Shown: piece by piece, positions 24,775 through 34,393 of the stretch
How positions within the stretch are numbered: position 1 is the stretch's first letter
Layout: each line of letters opens with the position of its first letter
Assembly (NCBI GenBank): GCA_020723305.1
Contig: DYJC01000004.1
Location: 286,713 to 350,712 of the forward strand
Source of the DNA: Desulfosudis oleivorans
GTDB taxonomy: Bacteria; Desulfobacterota; Desulfobacteria; Desulfobacterales; SURF-7
Reading direction: 5' to 3'
DNA: 64,000 bases
Notes under the pieces: model-generated
The model's input: only the letters and a program-made list of their open reading frames with translations
The model's database searches: none
What the model was told of the DNA's origin: nothing
Position numbers and translations under genes: made by a program

Positions 24775-27700
24775 TTATTGCAATTGAGCCCGATCAAAAT
24801 TAACGGAAACGATCTTGGAAATCCCTTTTGTTTCCATGGTGACCCCAAACAGGGTATCTGCATACTCCATAGACCTCTTATTATGCGTGATCATCACAAT
24901 CTGGGACTGATCGCCGATAATCTTTACCAGTTCATTGAATCTTTCCACGTTGGCTTCATCCAGCGGAGCATCAATCTCATCCATTAAACAAAAAGATGCG
25001 GGTTTGATTAAAAAAATGGAAAAAATAAATGCAATCGCCGAAAGCGCTTTTTCACCACCCGAGAGCAGACTGAGCCTCGTCAGCTTTTTTCCGGGAGGAT
25101 GGATTAAAAATTCAACGCCGGTTTCAAGCGGTTTATCCGGTTCCGTTAACACAAGCTTAGCTGTTCCTCCATTGAACAGTTTTGGGAAAACCTCGGCCAG
25201 CTTTTCATTCACTAGTTCAAAGGTTTTCATAAACCGATCCTGGGTAATCTGGTTAATCTTCCGTATTACCTTTTGAAGATCATCCAATGCTTTTAGCAGA
25301 TCTTCCTGCTGGCTGGTCAAAAATTCAAACCGGTTTTTTAATTCCTCATACTCACGAATGGCTCCCAGATTCACATCGCCGATCCGTTCGATCTTTTTTC
25401 TGAGCCCTTCAAGCGAATCTTCCTTTTCCCGGATGTTTACCGGATCCCTTTCCTTTTCCGATGCTCTGATTTCCGATTGATACTCTTCCATGGTACGGTG
25501 ATATCGTTCCTGCAAACGTGCCGCAATATTTTCCTGTTTGATCTTTCGCTGGGACTGTTCGATTTCAAGGTATCTGCGTTTTTCAAGAATCTGTTCACGC
25601 TCACTTTTAATACTGGAAACAGTCTTATCGTTTTCCTGAAGTTTCTCATCAATAGTCCGATATTCGGTTTCGTTGGTCTCGAGCTCTTTTTCCAGTTTTC
25701 GATATGTTTCATACATATTCGGCAGCATCTGATCATACTGTCCGATTTTTTCAAGATTTTCTGCTTTCCGGTCATTTTTCAGCAAAATCTCCTGAGATAG
25801 TTGTTCAAGCCTCCTGATTCCATCCTCCTGAAACTCTTTCAGCCGTTTCAATGTGTGATTGCTGTTATCATATTTTGCTCCCAGTGAAGTCAGCCGGAGC
25901 TTTATATCCATAACCCGCTGATTGAACGTTTCCATTCTCTGTGAAATTGAATTTATTTTTTCAGATGTTTTTGCGACCTCATCCTGGGATGCCCGTACCT
26001 CGGCCTCTATTTTGGCAATAGCCTGATTGTAATTTTTCATTTCATCATCAATGTCGCTTTCTTCTCCCAGAAGCTGTTCCTGTTCGAGCCGAACAATCTC
26101 AAGATGACGTTTTGCATGCCTCAACTCTTCTGTTGCTTTGAACAACAATTTCTCCGCTTCTGTTTCATTCCGGACAGTGATGTTTTTTTCCTCAATCCGT
26201 TTCTGCAGATCGGTCTCAAGCAACCGGACAGCGGATTCCAGTTGCTTCTGTTCAATATGGGCTTTTTCAATTGCCTCAACAAACACTGCCAGCTCTTTTT
26301 CAAGATTCTTGATCTCCTGTTTTTTCGCCAGAATCCCCGAAAGCTTATCCTGGCTGCCACCGACCATAACCCCCTGACAGGAGATCATGTCTCCATTCTT
26401 ACTGACAATGGTTTTGGGGCCGGAGCCGTTGCTGTTGTTCCATGCGGTTACCGCTTCTGCAAAATTGTCCGCAACGATGGTATTCCCAAGCAGCATCCGG
26501 GCGATATCTTCATACCCTTCTTTCACCTCGACATATTGCAACAGGAGATTGTGTTTTTCAGATTCATGTCCGGAATTCCCATTCAGATTCTTCATCGCAG
26601 AAACCGGAATAAAACCACCTCTGCCGGCACTGCTTTCCTGAAGATAATCAATAGACTGAATTCCTGCCTGCTGGTCTTCCACCAGGATATACTGGAGGGA
26701 TTCGCCGAGAACCGCTTCCACAGCAGTTTCATAACCGGATTTCGGAGAAATGATATCGGCTGCCAGACCAATCACACCATTTGCCTCCCTCTTCATGATC
26801 GCACGAACACCATCCCGGTACCACTCAAAATTCTTATCCATTTTTACTAGAGCTGCGTGTCGGGATTTGACTTTACTGTGATCAAACTCGAGCGTCTGTA
26901 CTTTTTTAACCTGACTTCCCAGCCTCTGACTTTTTTCTGTAAGTTGCGCCTTGATATCCTGTATGCGATCAGAAATTTCCTGTATCTCTACCCGAAATGC
27001 CGCAAGTTCATCTGCAGCAGACTTTTCTTTTTTCTCAATCTCCGTAACAACCTGAGATGCCTTCAATTCTTCTTCGTCAATCCGCTTCAACCGCCTTTTC
27101 AGGTTCTCTTTGCTATTCGAAGCATTCTGATAGATGTTTTTATACCGGGCCTCATCCGCAACCAGTTCCATCAGACGCTTTTTCTCTTTTTCCAGATGCT
27201 GGTTCATGGATGCAAGCTCTTCCTGAATGGCACTTACAGATTGATTCTCGCTTGCCAGAGATCTCTTGTCTTCTTCTATTTTATTACTGAGGTTCCTGAT
27301 TTCATCCTGAACCTGAATCACCTCAACCCCGATCTGCTGATTCTTGTTTTCAAGATCAACCCGGGCTGTTTCCAGAGACCGTATCTCATTGGTAAAAACT
27401 TCAAGATTTGTCTTTAAATGAGCAAGGTCATTTTCAATTTTATCGGTTTTCCGTTGTACATCGAATTTCTGCGCTTTCTGACCTGCAATCAATTGATCCT
27501 TCTGCATCCGCTCAAGTTTAATTTTTTCAACTTCAGCATCCAGCCGATTCAGTTGGGAACTATGGGCAATATCCTTGTCTTTCAGACCCTGAATGACAAG
27601 ATCCGTTTCCTGAATCTGGGCAGCGTAATCATCAAAATAATAAATGGCGATGAGCACCTCCAGTTCCTGGATCTGTGTCTGAATCTCCTTATACTGCTCC

Positions 27701-28353
27701 GCCTTTTTGGCCTGTAGCTTAAGGCCGTTCATCTGTCGGTTCACTTCGGAAATAATATCTTTCACACGCAGTAGATTCTGATGGGTGGCACTTACCTTTC
27801 GTAGTGCTTCATTCTTACGATTCTTATATCGGGTAACTCCGGCTGCCTCATCAATAAATTCCCGCCTTTCTTCCGGACCTGCATCTGTTATTGCACCAAT
27901 ATTGCCCTGCTGAATAACCGCATATGACCTCGCTCCCATTCCGCTTCCCCAAAAAATATTATGGATGTCTTTTAACCGGCATGGTTGTTTGTTTAAAAAA
28001 TAGGCCCTCTCACCGGAACGGTATTGTCGACGGGTAATCATGATTTCCGAAAAATCCTTCAACTCCTCCGGTACGGAACCGTTGTCATTCACCAGGGTCA
28101 ATGTCACTTCCGCCATATTCAATGGCGCCTTGCCCCGTGCTCCGGAAAAAATAACATCCTCCATGGCTTTTCCCCTGAGCTGCTTAACACTCTGTTCTCC
28201 CATCACCCATTTCAGCGCATCCATGATATTGCTTTTTCCGCATCCGTTGGGCCCGACGACAGCGGATATCCCTTTAGGAAAATCTATGCTCGATCGATCA
28301 AAAAAAGATTTGAATCCTGTGATTTCAAGTTTTTTTAGTTTCACTTCAAACAA
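24775..28353 (-). CDS. smc: Chromosome segregation protein SMC
   Basis: 1192 residues, normal length. The N-terminal ATPase half has Walker A GPNGCGKSN near residue 34 and a Q-loop. Long coiled coils flank the hinge (about residues 520-650, with the EAVLGESLQYILVED segment). The C-terminal half has the signature LLSGGEKALSAIAF and Walker B CLMDEIDAPLDEAN. It compacts and separates chromosomes with ScpA and ScpB, which are not in the window. It is divergent from the diguanylate cyclase gene. Confidence 0.97.
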   Translation of the reverse strand: MFEVKLKKLEITGFKSFFDRSSIDFPKGISAVVGPNGCGKSNIMDALKWVMGEQSVKQLRGKAMEDVIFSGARGKAPLNMAEVTLTLVNDNGSVPEELKDFSEIMITRRQYRSGERAYFLNKQPCRLKDIHNIFWGSGMGARSYAVIQQGNIGAITDAGPEERREFIDEAAGVTRYKNRKNEALRKVSATHQNLLRVKDIISEVNRQMNGLKLQAKKAEQYKEIQTQIQELEVLIAIYYFDDYAAQIQETDLVIQGLKDKDIAHSSQLNRLDAEVEKIKLERMQKDQLIAGQKAQKFDVQRKTDKIENDLAHLKTNLEVFTNEIRSLETARVDLENKNQQIGVEVIQVQDEIRNLSNKIEEDKRSLASENQSVSAIQEELASMNQHLEKEKKRLMELVADEARYKNIYQNASNSKENLKRRLKRIDEEELKASQVVTEIEKKEKSAADELAAFRVEIQEISDRIQDIKAQLTEKSQRLGSQVKKVQTLEFDHSKVKSRHAALVKMDKNFEWYRDGVRAIMKREANGVIGLAADIISPKSGYETAVEAVLGESLQYILVEDQQAGIQSIDYLQESSAGRGGFIPVSAMKNLNGNSGHESEKHNLLLQYVEVKEGYEDIARMLLGNTIVADNFAEAVTAWNNSNGSGPKTIVSKNGDMISCQGVMVGGSQDKLSGILAKKQEIKNLEKELAVFVEAIEKAHIEQKQLESAVRLLETDLQKRIEEKNITVRNETEAEKLLFKATEELRHAKRHLEIVRLEQEQLLGEESDIDDEMKNYNQAIAKIEAEVRASQDEVAKTSEKINSISQRMETFNQRVMDIKLRLTSLGAKYDNSNHTLKRLKEFQEDGIRRLEQLSQEILLKNDRKAENLEKIGQYDQMLPNMYETYRKLEKELETNETEYRTIDEKLQENDKTVSSIKSEREQILEKRRYLEIEQSQRKIKQENIAARLQERYHRTMEEYQSEIRASEKERDPVNIREKEDSLEGLRKKIERIGDVNLGAIREYEELKNRFEFLTSQQEDLLKALDDLQKVIRKINQITQDRFMKTFELVNEKLAEVFPKLFNGGTAKLVLTEPDKPLETGVEFLIHPPGKKLTRLSLLSGGEKALSAIAFIFSIFLIKPASFCLMDEIDAPLDEANVERFNELVKIIGDQSQIVMITHNKRSMEYADTLFGVTMETKGISKIVSVNFDRAQLQ

Positions 28354-28688
28354 CTCCTTGCTATAATGTTTTCATGAATATCAATTCTTGAGCATAATGA
28401 CTAACCAATTAAATTTATTTTCTTATTTGAAAATAAAAACGTATACTGTTTTTCATGATTTTGTATTGGTTTCATACCAAAAGCCATGCGATTTGTAAAG
28501 AAAAAACACAAGCTAAGGGGGTTAATACTCAAATCAGATACAATATATGGTATATATTCTGCCCACTTGATGCAACTGCACGCCAGGCCCCCCCTTTACA
28601 CTTTTCAAATGAATAAAAAATCAGTCCGAACGGAAATATAGAGCCTTCCCTTGACACAGATATCCGCTCACATGTATTGTAATCAGCT
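28354..28688. other. 335-bp divergent intergenic region (smc / diguanylate cyclase)
   Basis: AT-rich, without genes. A possible promoter for the diguanylate cyclase is listed separately. No operator-like dyad was clear to me. Confidence 0.5.
28651..28680 (+). promoter_or_regulatory. Candidate sigma-70 promoter of the diguanylate cyclase gene
   Basis: TTGACA (28651-28656) is separated by 18 bases from TATTGT (28675-28680). The expected start lies only a few bases before the ATG at 28689, and no ribosome site precedes that ATG, so the transcript would be nearly leaderless, or translation begins further in. Confidence 0.35.
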
Positions 28689-30311
28689 ATGAATAAAGAA
28701 TCTACCAGCAAAGCGATTAGGTTATTTGCCGAAATCTCCATTGAGTCGATGAAGAAGCTTGCTGCAGAAGGACGTGATCTATCGGTAGAAACACTTATTG
28801 AGGCAATACAGCTAAAAAAGGAGATCAAAGCCTTTTTTTCCGACAAAGACGTCCAGGTGGAACAAGCAAGTCAACTGGAGAAAAAAAACAAGCAGGCTGT
28901 TTCTCAAAAAGACAAACTGCTGAAACAGATGCAAGAGACTGAAGATAAGTCCATAAAAACATCAAAATTTTACAGACAAGCCATTTCCACATTGATTCAT
29001 CTGCTGCTTGATTCCAAAGAAAAAAATAAATTTCAGACCTCCCTGAGTCAATTCAAAAACCTGATTCAGGAGGAAACAGATATTGACCTGCTTTCAGATG
29101 CCTTGCATAATCTGAAAGATATAGCCTTTCGAGGCAGTATTCAAGAAGAAGCACCGGATGAAAAACAGAAACCTTCTTCTTTTTTCAAAAAACTATTAAA
29201 ATCCTCAGGAGAAGAAAAACCTGAAGAAACCCTCCCTTTCCAGACCATTTTCATAAAGCACCTGAAAACCGCCTATCAAGATATTCTGGATCAATTAAGC
29301 CTGCATCTGGGAGAAAATTATCTAGAAAAGATTTCTTTGCTTGGAAAACAAATCCGCGAGGGTAATATTCTGGATGATTTTTTAAAAATCCGACAGGATA
29401 TCATTGCCCTGGTTTCAGAATACATCAACAATATAAGCGTTGAGCGGGAACTTACGGCAGAATTTATCAAAGAAATCGGGAAAAGACTGATTGAACTGGA
29501 AAGCTATCTTCTTGAATCTCTATCTTTTTCCATCAATCATGATCAGGCAAATCAGGAATTCAATACATTGCTCGAAAAACAGTTGGGCGACTTGCGAAGT
29601 CATGTTGATTTCAGCAAAACCTTAACAGAATTGAAAGAAACCGTTGTTTCCAGATTGGAAATTATTAACCAGGCACTGGAAGACAAACGCCGGAAAGATA
29701 AGCTTCATCAAAATGATGCGGATCAAAAAATAACGGTTCTCCAGCAGCATCTGGCAGAAATGAAGAATAAAATTTCAACTGTAAATGAACAGTCCAGGAT
29801 GCTTGAGCAGGAATTGCTTAACGATCCCTTGACCGGGGCCTATAACCGAAGAGCTTATGACCGGAATATTGAAAACGAAATGAGCCGGTACCTTCGATAT
29901 AAGAGGCCCTTTTCCATGCTTCTGCTGGATGTGGATCACTTTAAAAAAATAAATGACACTTATGGGCATACAATCGGAGACAAGTGCCTGAAAGAAATTA
30001 TCAAGCGCATCAAACCAGCGTTGCGGGATACAGATTTTCTTGCGCGTTACGGAGGAGAAGAGTTTATCGTGATTCTTCCGGAAACCAATGGTGAGATTGC
30101 AAAAGAAGCCGCAGAAAGAATACGGAGTATTGTTGAAAATATTGAATTTCTCCATAAGAAAGACCTGGTTAAAATTACCATCAGTATTGGCGTGACGCAG
30201 GTAATGCCCTCGGATGAAACCCACGAAGAGATTTTTCATCGCACGGACCAAGCCTTGTATAAAGCAAAAAATTCAGGCCGAAACCAGGTTGTCTTAAATA
30301 TAAAAAAATAA
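28689..30311 (+). CDS. Diguanylate cyclase with long coiled-coil N-terminus
   Basis: 540 residues, cytoplasmic by sequence (no membrane segments). The first 370 residues are charged and largely helical, without a recognised sensor domain. The C-terminal GGDEF domain (about 375-540) has the active-site variant GGEEF, which is catalytically competent in known enzymes, and the RxxD product-inhibition site (RDTD) five residues before it. It makes cyclic di-GMP. No EAL or PilZ domain is present. What it senses is not evident. Confidence 0.92.
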   Translation: MNKESTSKAIRLFAEISIESMKKLAAEGRDLSVETLIEAIQLKKEIKAFFSDKDVQVEQASQLEKKNKQAVSQKDKLLKQMQETEDKSIKTSKFYRQAISTLIHLLLDSKEKNKFQTSLSQFKNLIQEETDIDLLSDALHNLKDIAFRGSIQEEAPDEKQKPSSFFKKLLKSSGEEKPEETLPFQTIFIKHLKTAYQDILDQLSLHLGENYLEKISLLGKQIREGNILDDFLKIRQDIIALVSEYINNISVERELTAEFIKEIGKRLIELESYLLESLSFSINHDQANQEFNTLLEKQLGDLRSHVDFSKTLTELKETVVSRLEIINQALEDKRRKDKLHQNDADQKITVLQQHLAEMKNKISTVNEQSRMLEQELLNDPLTGAYNRRAYDRNIENEMSRYLRYKRPFSMLLLDVDHFKKINDTYGHTIGDKCLKEIIKRIKPALRDTDFLARYGGEEFIVILPETNGEIAKEAAERIRSIVENIEFLHKKDLVKITISIGVTQVMPSDETHEEIFHRTDQALYKAKNSGRNQVVLNIKK

Positions 30312-30356
30312 AACAGAATTTTTCGTTCAGATACATTTATTAGCACGGAGGAAAAA

Positions 30357-32465
30357 ATGCCAGAAAAAGAACCGATCAGTCTTAAAAAACTGATGAGCCA
30401 CCCTGAGGTTTTAAAAGCAACCAGCAATGAAAACCAGGAACTTCTTGAACGAAGGGAATACAAACCTCCCATCTGCGACGTGTTTAAAAGCAGATACAGT
30501 TCCCTTGAGACCCTTGAAGAATATTGCTTTGAACTGGATCGGGAAACGAAAAAACAATTACCGGACATAATCAACAACAAGGTACAGGCTGTTCGGCCAG
30601 CAGATTCACCAGATCCATCATTGCAGAAATCGTATGATAAAAAAAGAAGAATCGGAGTTGTCTTTTCCGGAGGCCCGGCTCCTGGCGGTCACAATGTAAT
30701 TGCCGGTCTTTATGATGCAGCTAAAAAAGCCAATCCGGATAACAAAATTTTTGGTTTTATCCTGGGGCCAGACGGAATTATTGAAAATGAGGCCAAAGAA
30801 CTGACCAAAGAACTAGTGGACCAATATAGAAACCTAGGTGGTTTTTCCATGATTAAAACCGGTCGGACCAAGATCGACACTCCGGAAAAAATGATCCTCT
30901 CCAAACAGACCTGTAAAAATCTGAATCTGGACGCGATCGTAATTGTCGGAGGGGATGACTCCAATACCAATGCAGCATTCCTAGCGCAAGAAATGAAAAA
31001 AGACGGTGTCCAGGTAATCGGTGTCCCAAAAACAATTGATGGTGATATCCAGGTCCGGGATTCAAAGGGAAAGGTTTTATGTGCCATGTCTTTTGGATTT
31101 CATACAGCCGCTCGATCATTTGCAAATGAAATCAGTAATTTATGCAACGACTGTAGTTCTGATGTGAAATACTGGCATATCTGTAAAGTTATGGGAAGAG
31201 TTGCCAGTCACCTGGCTTTGGAAGTTGCCCTGCAGACTCACGCAAACATGACCCTGATAGGTGAAGATCTAGCAAATTATATTGATATGAGAAGGATTGC
31301 ACTAGCAGAAAAACAAGGCATTGTGGATTATACCGCCTACGGCATGACACTTCGCCATCTTTCCAGGCTGATCTGTGACGGAATTGTCAAAAGAGCAGCT
31401 GTAGGAAAAAATTATGGGGTGCTTGTCATTCCAGAGGGCGTTCTGGAATTTATCAATGAAATTCAGATTTTCATCACCAAACTGAATGTGATCATTGCCG
31501 AATACAATGCTACCCATGACAAACATTTTCATAAAGAGTTCCCATTGCTGGAGGATAAACTGGATTATCTTCGCAGACTCGCCAGACAGTCCAGAGAAGA
31601 GGAGATCATATCTGTTTGGAATACGCGGGATGACGATCTGTTCAATGATATACCGGCATTCTTCCAGGAAGGACTTTTAATGGAAAGGGATAGTCATGGC
31701 AACTTCCAGTTTTCGCTGGTGGAAACTGATAAAATTATCATGGGTCTGGTAAAGGATTATCTGAATATTCTGAAAGAAAAAGGTAGATATAAACTTGGAA
31801 TTCATAAAGACTTTTTCCAAAAAACCCTGAAGAAAGAAGGGCTTGATCCGGACTTTTTCGGACCGGTTCTGTTCCGGAATTATAACGACGGCCCGTATCT
31901 GCTTGTAAAAGAATCCATCATGTCCAATAAGACACTCAAACAGGAACTCATAAGGGGAAAAGTCATCAAGAATGAAGATAAAATACCAAAAGCAATTGAA
32001 AAAATATATAAAAAGTCTGTCCCTAATTTTAAAACACAGTTGCACTTTTATGGATATGACGGCAGAGGGAGTGATCCAAGCCGTTTTGATTGTAACTACA
32101 CCTATAACCTTGGTTTGACGGTTTTTGCCTTGATCGCAAACAATGCTACCGGGCAGATGGCTGCTATTAAAAACCTTGAATTTGATTTTTCAGCCTGGCA
32201 ACCGATCGGAATTCCCATTGCACCTCTCATGAGGCTTGAAGAAAGAAACGGAAAATTGACCCTAGTTATTGAAAAAAGCGTTGTGAGCACTCATTCCACT
32301 GCATTCAAAGTTGTTGAATCGCTGAGGGAAAAATGGCTGGCCGCAAACCCGGAAGAGGACAATTATCGAAGACCCGGTCCGATCCGGTTTACCGGAAAGA
32401 GTGAGGAGGACCGTCCGCTGACTCTGGTGCTGAATGCCATTCCCAATGGTCATGATCAAACGTAG
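30357..32465 (+). CDS. pfp: Diphosphate-dependent 6-phosphofructokinase (long form)
   Basis: 702 residues, larger than ATP-PFK (about 320) and near the long, plant-beta-like PPi-PFK size. A strong GGAGG site precedes the ATG. The PPi-type signature GGDDSNTNA (Asp instead of Gly at the second position) and PKTIDGDI are present, as are the fructose-6-phosphate segment KVMGRVASHLALE and the PEG loop VIPEGVLEF. It interconverts fructose 6-phosphate plus PPi and fructose 1,6-bisphosphate plus Pi, reversibly. The membrane pyrophosphatase HppA, 2 kb away, uses the same PPi pool. Confidence 0.94.
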   Translation: MPEKEPISLKKLMSHPEVLKATSNENQELLERREYKPPICDVFKSRYSSLETLEEYCFELDRETKKQLPDIINNKVQAVRPADSPDPSLQKSYDKKRRIGVVFSGGPAPGGHNVIAGLYDAAKKANPDNKIFGFILGPDGIIENEAKELTKELVDQYRNLGGFSMIKTGRTKIDTPEKMILSKQTCKNLNLDAIVIVGGDDSNTNAAFLAQEMKKDGVQVIGVPKTIDGDIQVRDSKGKVLCAMSFGFHTAARSFANEISNLCNDCSSDVKYWHICKVMGRVASHLALEVALQTHANMTLIGEDLANYIDMRRIALAEKQGIVDYTAYGMTLRHLSRLICDGIVKRAAVGKNYGVLVIPEGVLEFINEIQIFITKLNVIIAEYNATHDKHFHKEFPLLEDKLDYLRRLARQSREEEIISVWNTRDDDLFNDIPAFFQEGLLMERDSHGNFQFSLVETDKIIMGLVKDYLNILKEKGRYKLGIHKDFFQKTLKKEGLDPDFFGPVLFRNYNDGPYLLVKESIMSNKTLKQELIRGKVIKNEDKIPKAIEKIYKKSVPNFKTQLHFYGYDGRGSDPSRFDCNYTYNLGLTVFALIANNATGQMAAIKNLEFDFSAWQPIGIPIAPLMRLEERNGKLTLVIEKSVVSTHSTAFKVVESLREKWLAANPEEDNYRRPGPIRFTGKSEEDRPLTLVLNAIPNGHDQT

Positions 32466-32482
32466 AAAGGAACCGTCTTGTT

Positions 32483-32680
32483 ATGACAACAGATGAGCAT
32501 ATAAATGATATTTTAAAAAAAGTGCGGAAAAATATTAAACCATCCACAGGCCCACTTACCTCGATAGACCCAAAAAAATTAGCCAAGGCCTCAAAGGATG
32601 TGCAAATTGCAAAAGAAGTAGCTGAACTGGTGGAAAAAAATATCAAGGATAAAAACAATCCTGAAAAAAAAGAACCTTAA
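32483..32680 (+). CDS. Small charged protein, unknown
   Basis: 65 residues with an AAGGA site, 17 bp after pfp and so probably cotranscribed. It is lysine-rich and helical by composition (AKEVAELVEKNIKDK), with no cysteine, membrane segment or signal peptide. I do not recognise a family. A role tied to PFP is only suggested by position. Confidence 0.55.
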   Translation: MTTDEHINDILKKVRKNIKPSTGPLTSIDPKKLAKASKDVQIAKEVAELVEKNIKDKNNPEKKEP

Positions 32681-32703
32681 TAAATCGCATACTGGTTTTT
32701 GGT

Positions 32704-33666
32704 CTACTTTTCTCTGAGGGCTGCAATCAATTTTTGCATATCTTCTGGAAGCGATGCCTCAAAGGTCATTTTTTCTTTTGAATAAGGATGATTAAATGTT
32801 AGGCGCCAGCTATGCAGCATTTGCCGGCAGACTGCCTGGATAATACATCCGTATTCCTGTAGCTGCTTGATCTTATGATTCGCATTCCGAATCCCGTAAA
32901 CCGGATCTCCAACAATCGGGTGATGGATTGCATGGCAGTGTACCCTGATCTGATGGGTCCTGCCTGTTAATATTGAAATTTCTAAAAGCGATAACCCGTC
33001 ATATCTTTCTTTTACCTGCCACACTGTTTTGGCTTCTTTTGGTTTCCGGCTATTGGTTGACATCTGTTTGCGAAACAGGGGGTGGCGTCCGACTGGAAGG
33101 ATTATCATACCCTTTTGCTCTTTAAAATTCCCATACACCAACGCAAGATATTTTTTTTCAACAGTTCTTTCTTTAAATTGATTTGAAAGTTCGGTATGCG
33201 AAGCATGATTTTTTGCGACAAGCATAACGCCGGAAGTGTCCTTGTCAAGGCGATGAACAATCCCGGGACGTATTTCTCCTCCAATGCCTTCGATCCCCGG
33301 GCAATGATATAGAAGTCCGTTGACAAGCGTTCCGGTGTAATTGCCCGGGGCAGGATGGACGACAACCCCTGGAGCTTTATTGAGGACAATCAGATGGGAA
33401 TCCTCGAAAAGGATGTCGATATCAACCGGTTCAGGCTGAAATGAAACCGGTTCAGGTTCAGGGATAATCCCTTGAATAACATCACCCGGCCGTATTCTGT
33501 AGCCGGGCTTTTTGATGGATCCGGACACCCGGATCACACCCTTGCGAATTAAAGATGAAGTCTGCTTTCTGGAGCAATGGGGCAGTTTCTGGGCAATTAA
33601 AAAATCGAGACGCTTGTCGGTATCAGTTTCAGCGGCAGTAATGGTAAAACCGGCATCACCAGACAT
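32704..33666 (-). CDS. rluD: RluA-family 23S rRNA pseudouridine synthase (RluD-like)
   Basis: 320 residues. An N-terminal S4 RNA-binding domain (about residues 15-75, SSLIRKGVIRVSG) precedes the synthase domain. The catalytic aspartate lies in the motif HRLDKDTSGVMLVAKN, and RTHQIRVH follows. RluD modifies helix 69 of 23S rRNA, and the S4 domain fits RluD better than RluA, though other RluA-type targets are possible. It ends convergent with the small gene at 32483 and follows carD by 18 bp. Confidence 0.92.
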   Translation of the reverse strand: MSGDAGFTITAAETDTDKRLDFLIAQKLPHCSRKQTSSLIRKGVIRVSGSIKKPGYRIRPGDVIQGIIPEPEPVSFQPEPVDIDILFEDSHLIVLNKAPGVVVHPAPGNYTGTLVNGLLYHCPGIEGIGGEIRPGIVHRLDKDTSGVMLVAKNHASHTELSNQFKERTVEKKYLALVYGNFKEQKGMIILPVGRHPLFRKQMSTNSRKPKEAKTVWQVKERYDGLSLLEISILTGRTHQIRVHCHAIHHPIVGDPVYGIRNANHKIKQLQEYGCIIQAVCRQMLHSWRLTFNHPYSKEKMTFEASLPEDMQKLIAALREK

Positions 33667-33684
33667 GAGCGGGATTACCGAATA

Positions 33685-34212
33685 TTAGTTGGACGTAAAT
33701 AAAGACTCGATCTCTGCCATAACAGCTTTCTCATCTTTGTTCTTGGCAGTACAAAGTTCCTTGAGCAAAAGTCCCTGAGCAGTGTCAAGAAGTTTACGCT
33801 CTCCAAAAGAAAGATCTTTTGTAAATTTCAGCATAAAAAGATCTCTGAATACCTCGGCAACATCATACAAAGAACCTGTTTTGATTTTATCCATATACTC
33901 ACGGTATCTTCGGTTCCAGGTCTGATTGTCGATCGTACCCTCTTTTTTGGATGTAATGATCTCATAGACTTTATTGACGTCATTCTTATGGATGACGCTT
34001 CGCAAGCCTACGGATGTTACATTTTTTGTCGGAATCATGATCACCATACCATTCTCTAAAATCTTCATGATATAGAAATCCTGTCTGTTGCCGCCTATCT
34101 CCCGACTTTCAATCGCTTCGATGCGACCAACGCCATGGGCCGGATAAACAGCTAGATCACCTGGGCTGAATTCCTGACAAGCTTGCTCTCGCTTAACCGC
34201 ATTTTCCGCCAT
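33685..34212 (-). CDS. carD: CarD family transcriptional regulator
   Basis: 175 residues from the ATG at 34212, preceded by a GGGG-type site; an extended frame upstream lacks similarity. The N-terminal RNA-polymerase-interacting (Tudor-like) domain reads FSPGDLAVYPAHGVGRIEAIE, and the C-terminal helical DNA-binding domain follows (WNRRYREYMDKIKTGS, then KLLDTAQGLL). CarD/CdnL binds the polymerase beta subunit and stabilises open complexes at rRNA and other promoters. Probably cotranscribed with rluD. Confidence 0.93.
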   Translation of the reverse strand: MAENAVKREQACQEFSPGDLAVYPAHGVGRIEAIESREIGGNRQDFYIMKILENGMVIMIPTKNVTSVGLRSVIHKNDVNKVYEIITSKKEGTIDNQTWNRRYREYMDKIKTGSLYDVAEVFRDLFMLKFTKDLSFGERKLLDTAQGLLLKELCTAKNKDEKAVMAEIESLFTSN

Positions 34213-34329
34213 TTTTTCCCCACATTTTGTTAAAAAATACATTATATTGTAACTGATTTTGCCAATTATATCTATATATCGTATGTAAAATTGACATAAT
34301 ATACCATATTTATTACCATGAATCAACAA

Positions 34330-34370
34330 CAAAAAAAAAGGGGATCAGCAATCACTGCTGATCCCCTTTA
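34330..34370 (-). terminator. Rho-independent terminator of hppA
   Basis: AAAGGGGATCAGCA pairs perfectly with TGCTGATCCCCTTT around a 5-base loop. On the minus strand it is followed by a long T run, 24 bp after the hppA stop. On the plus strand only a short T tract follows. Confidence 0.9.
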
Positions 34371-34393
34371 TATTGTTACGTAAAATCCAAGAA

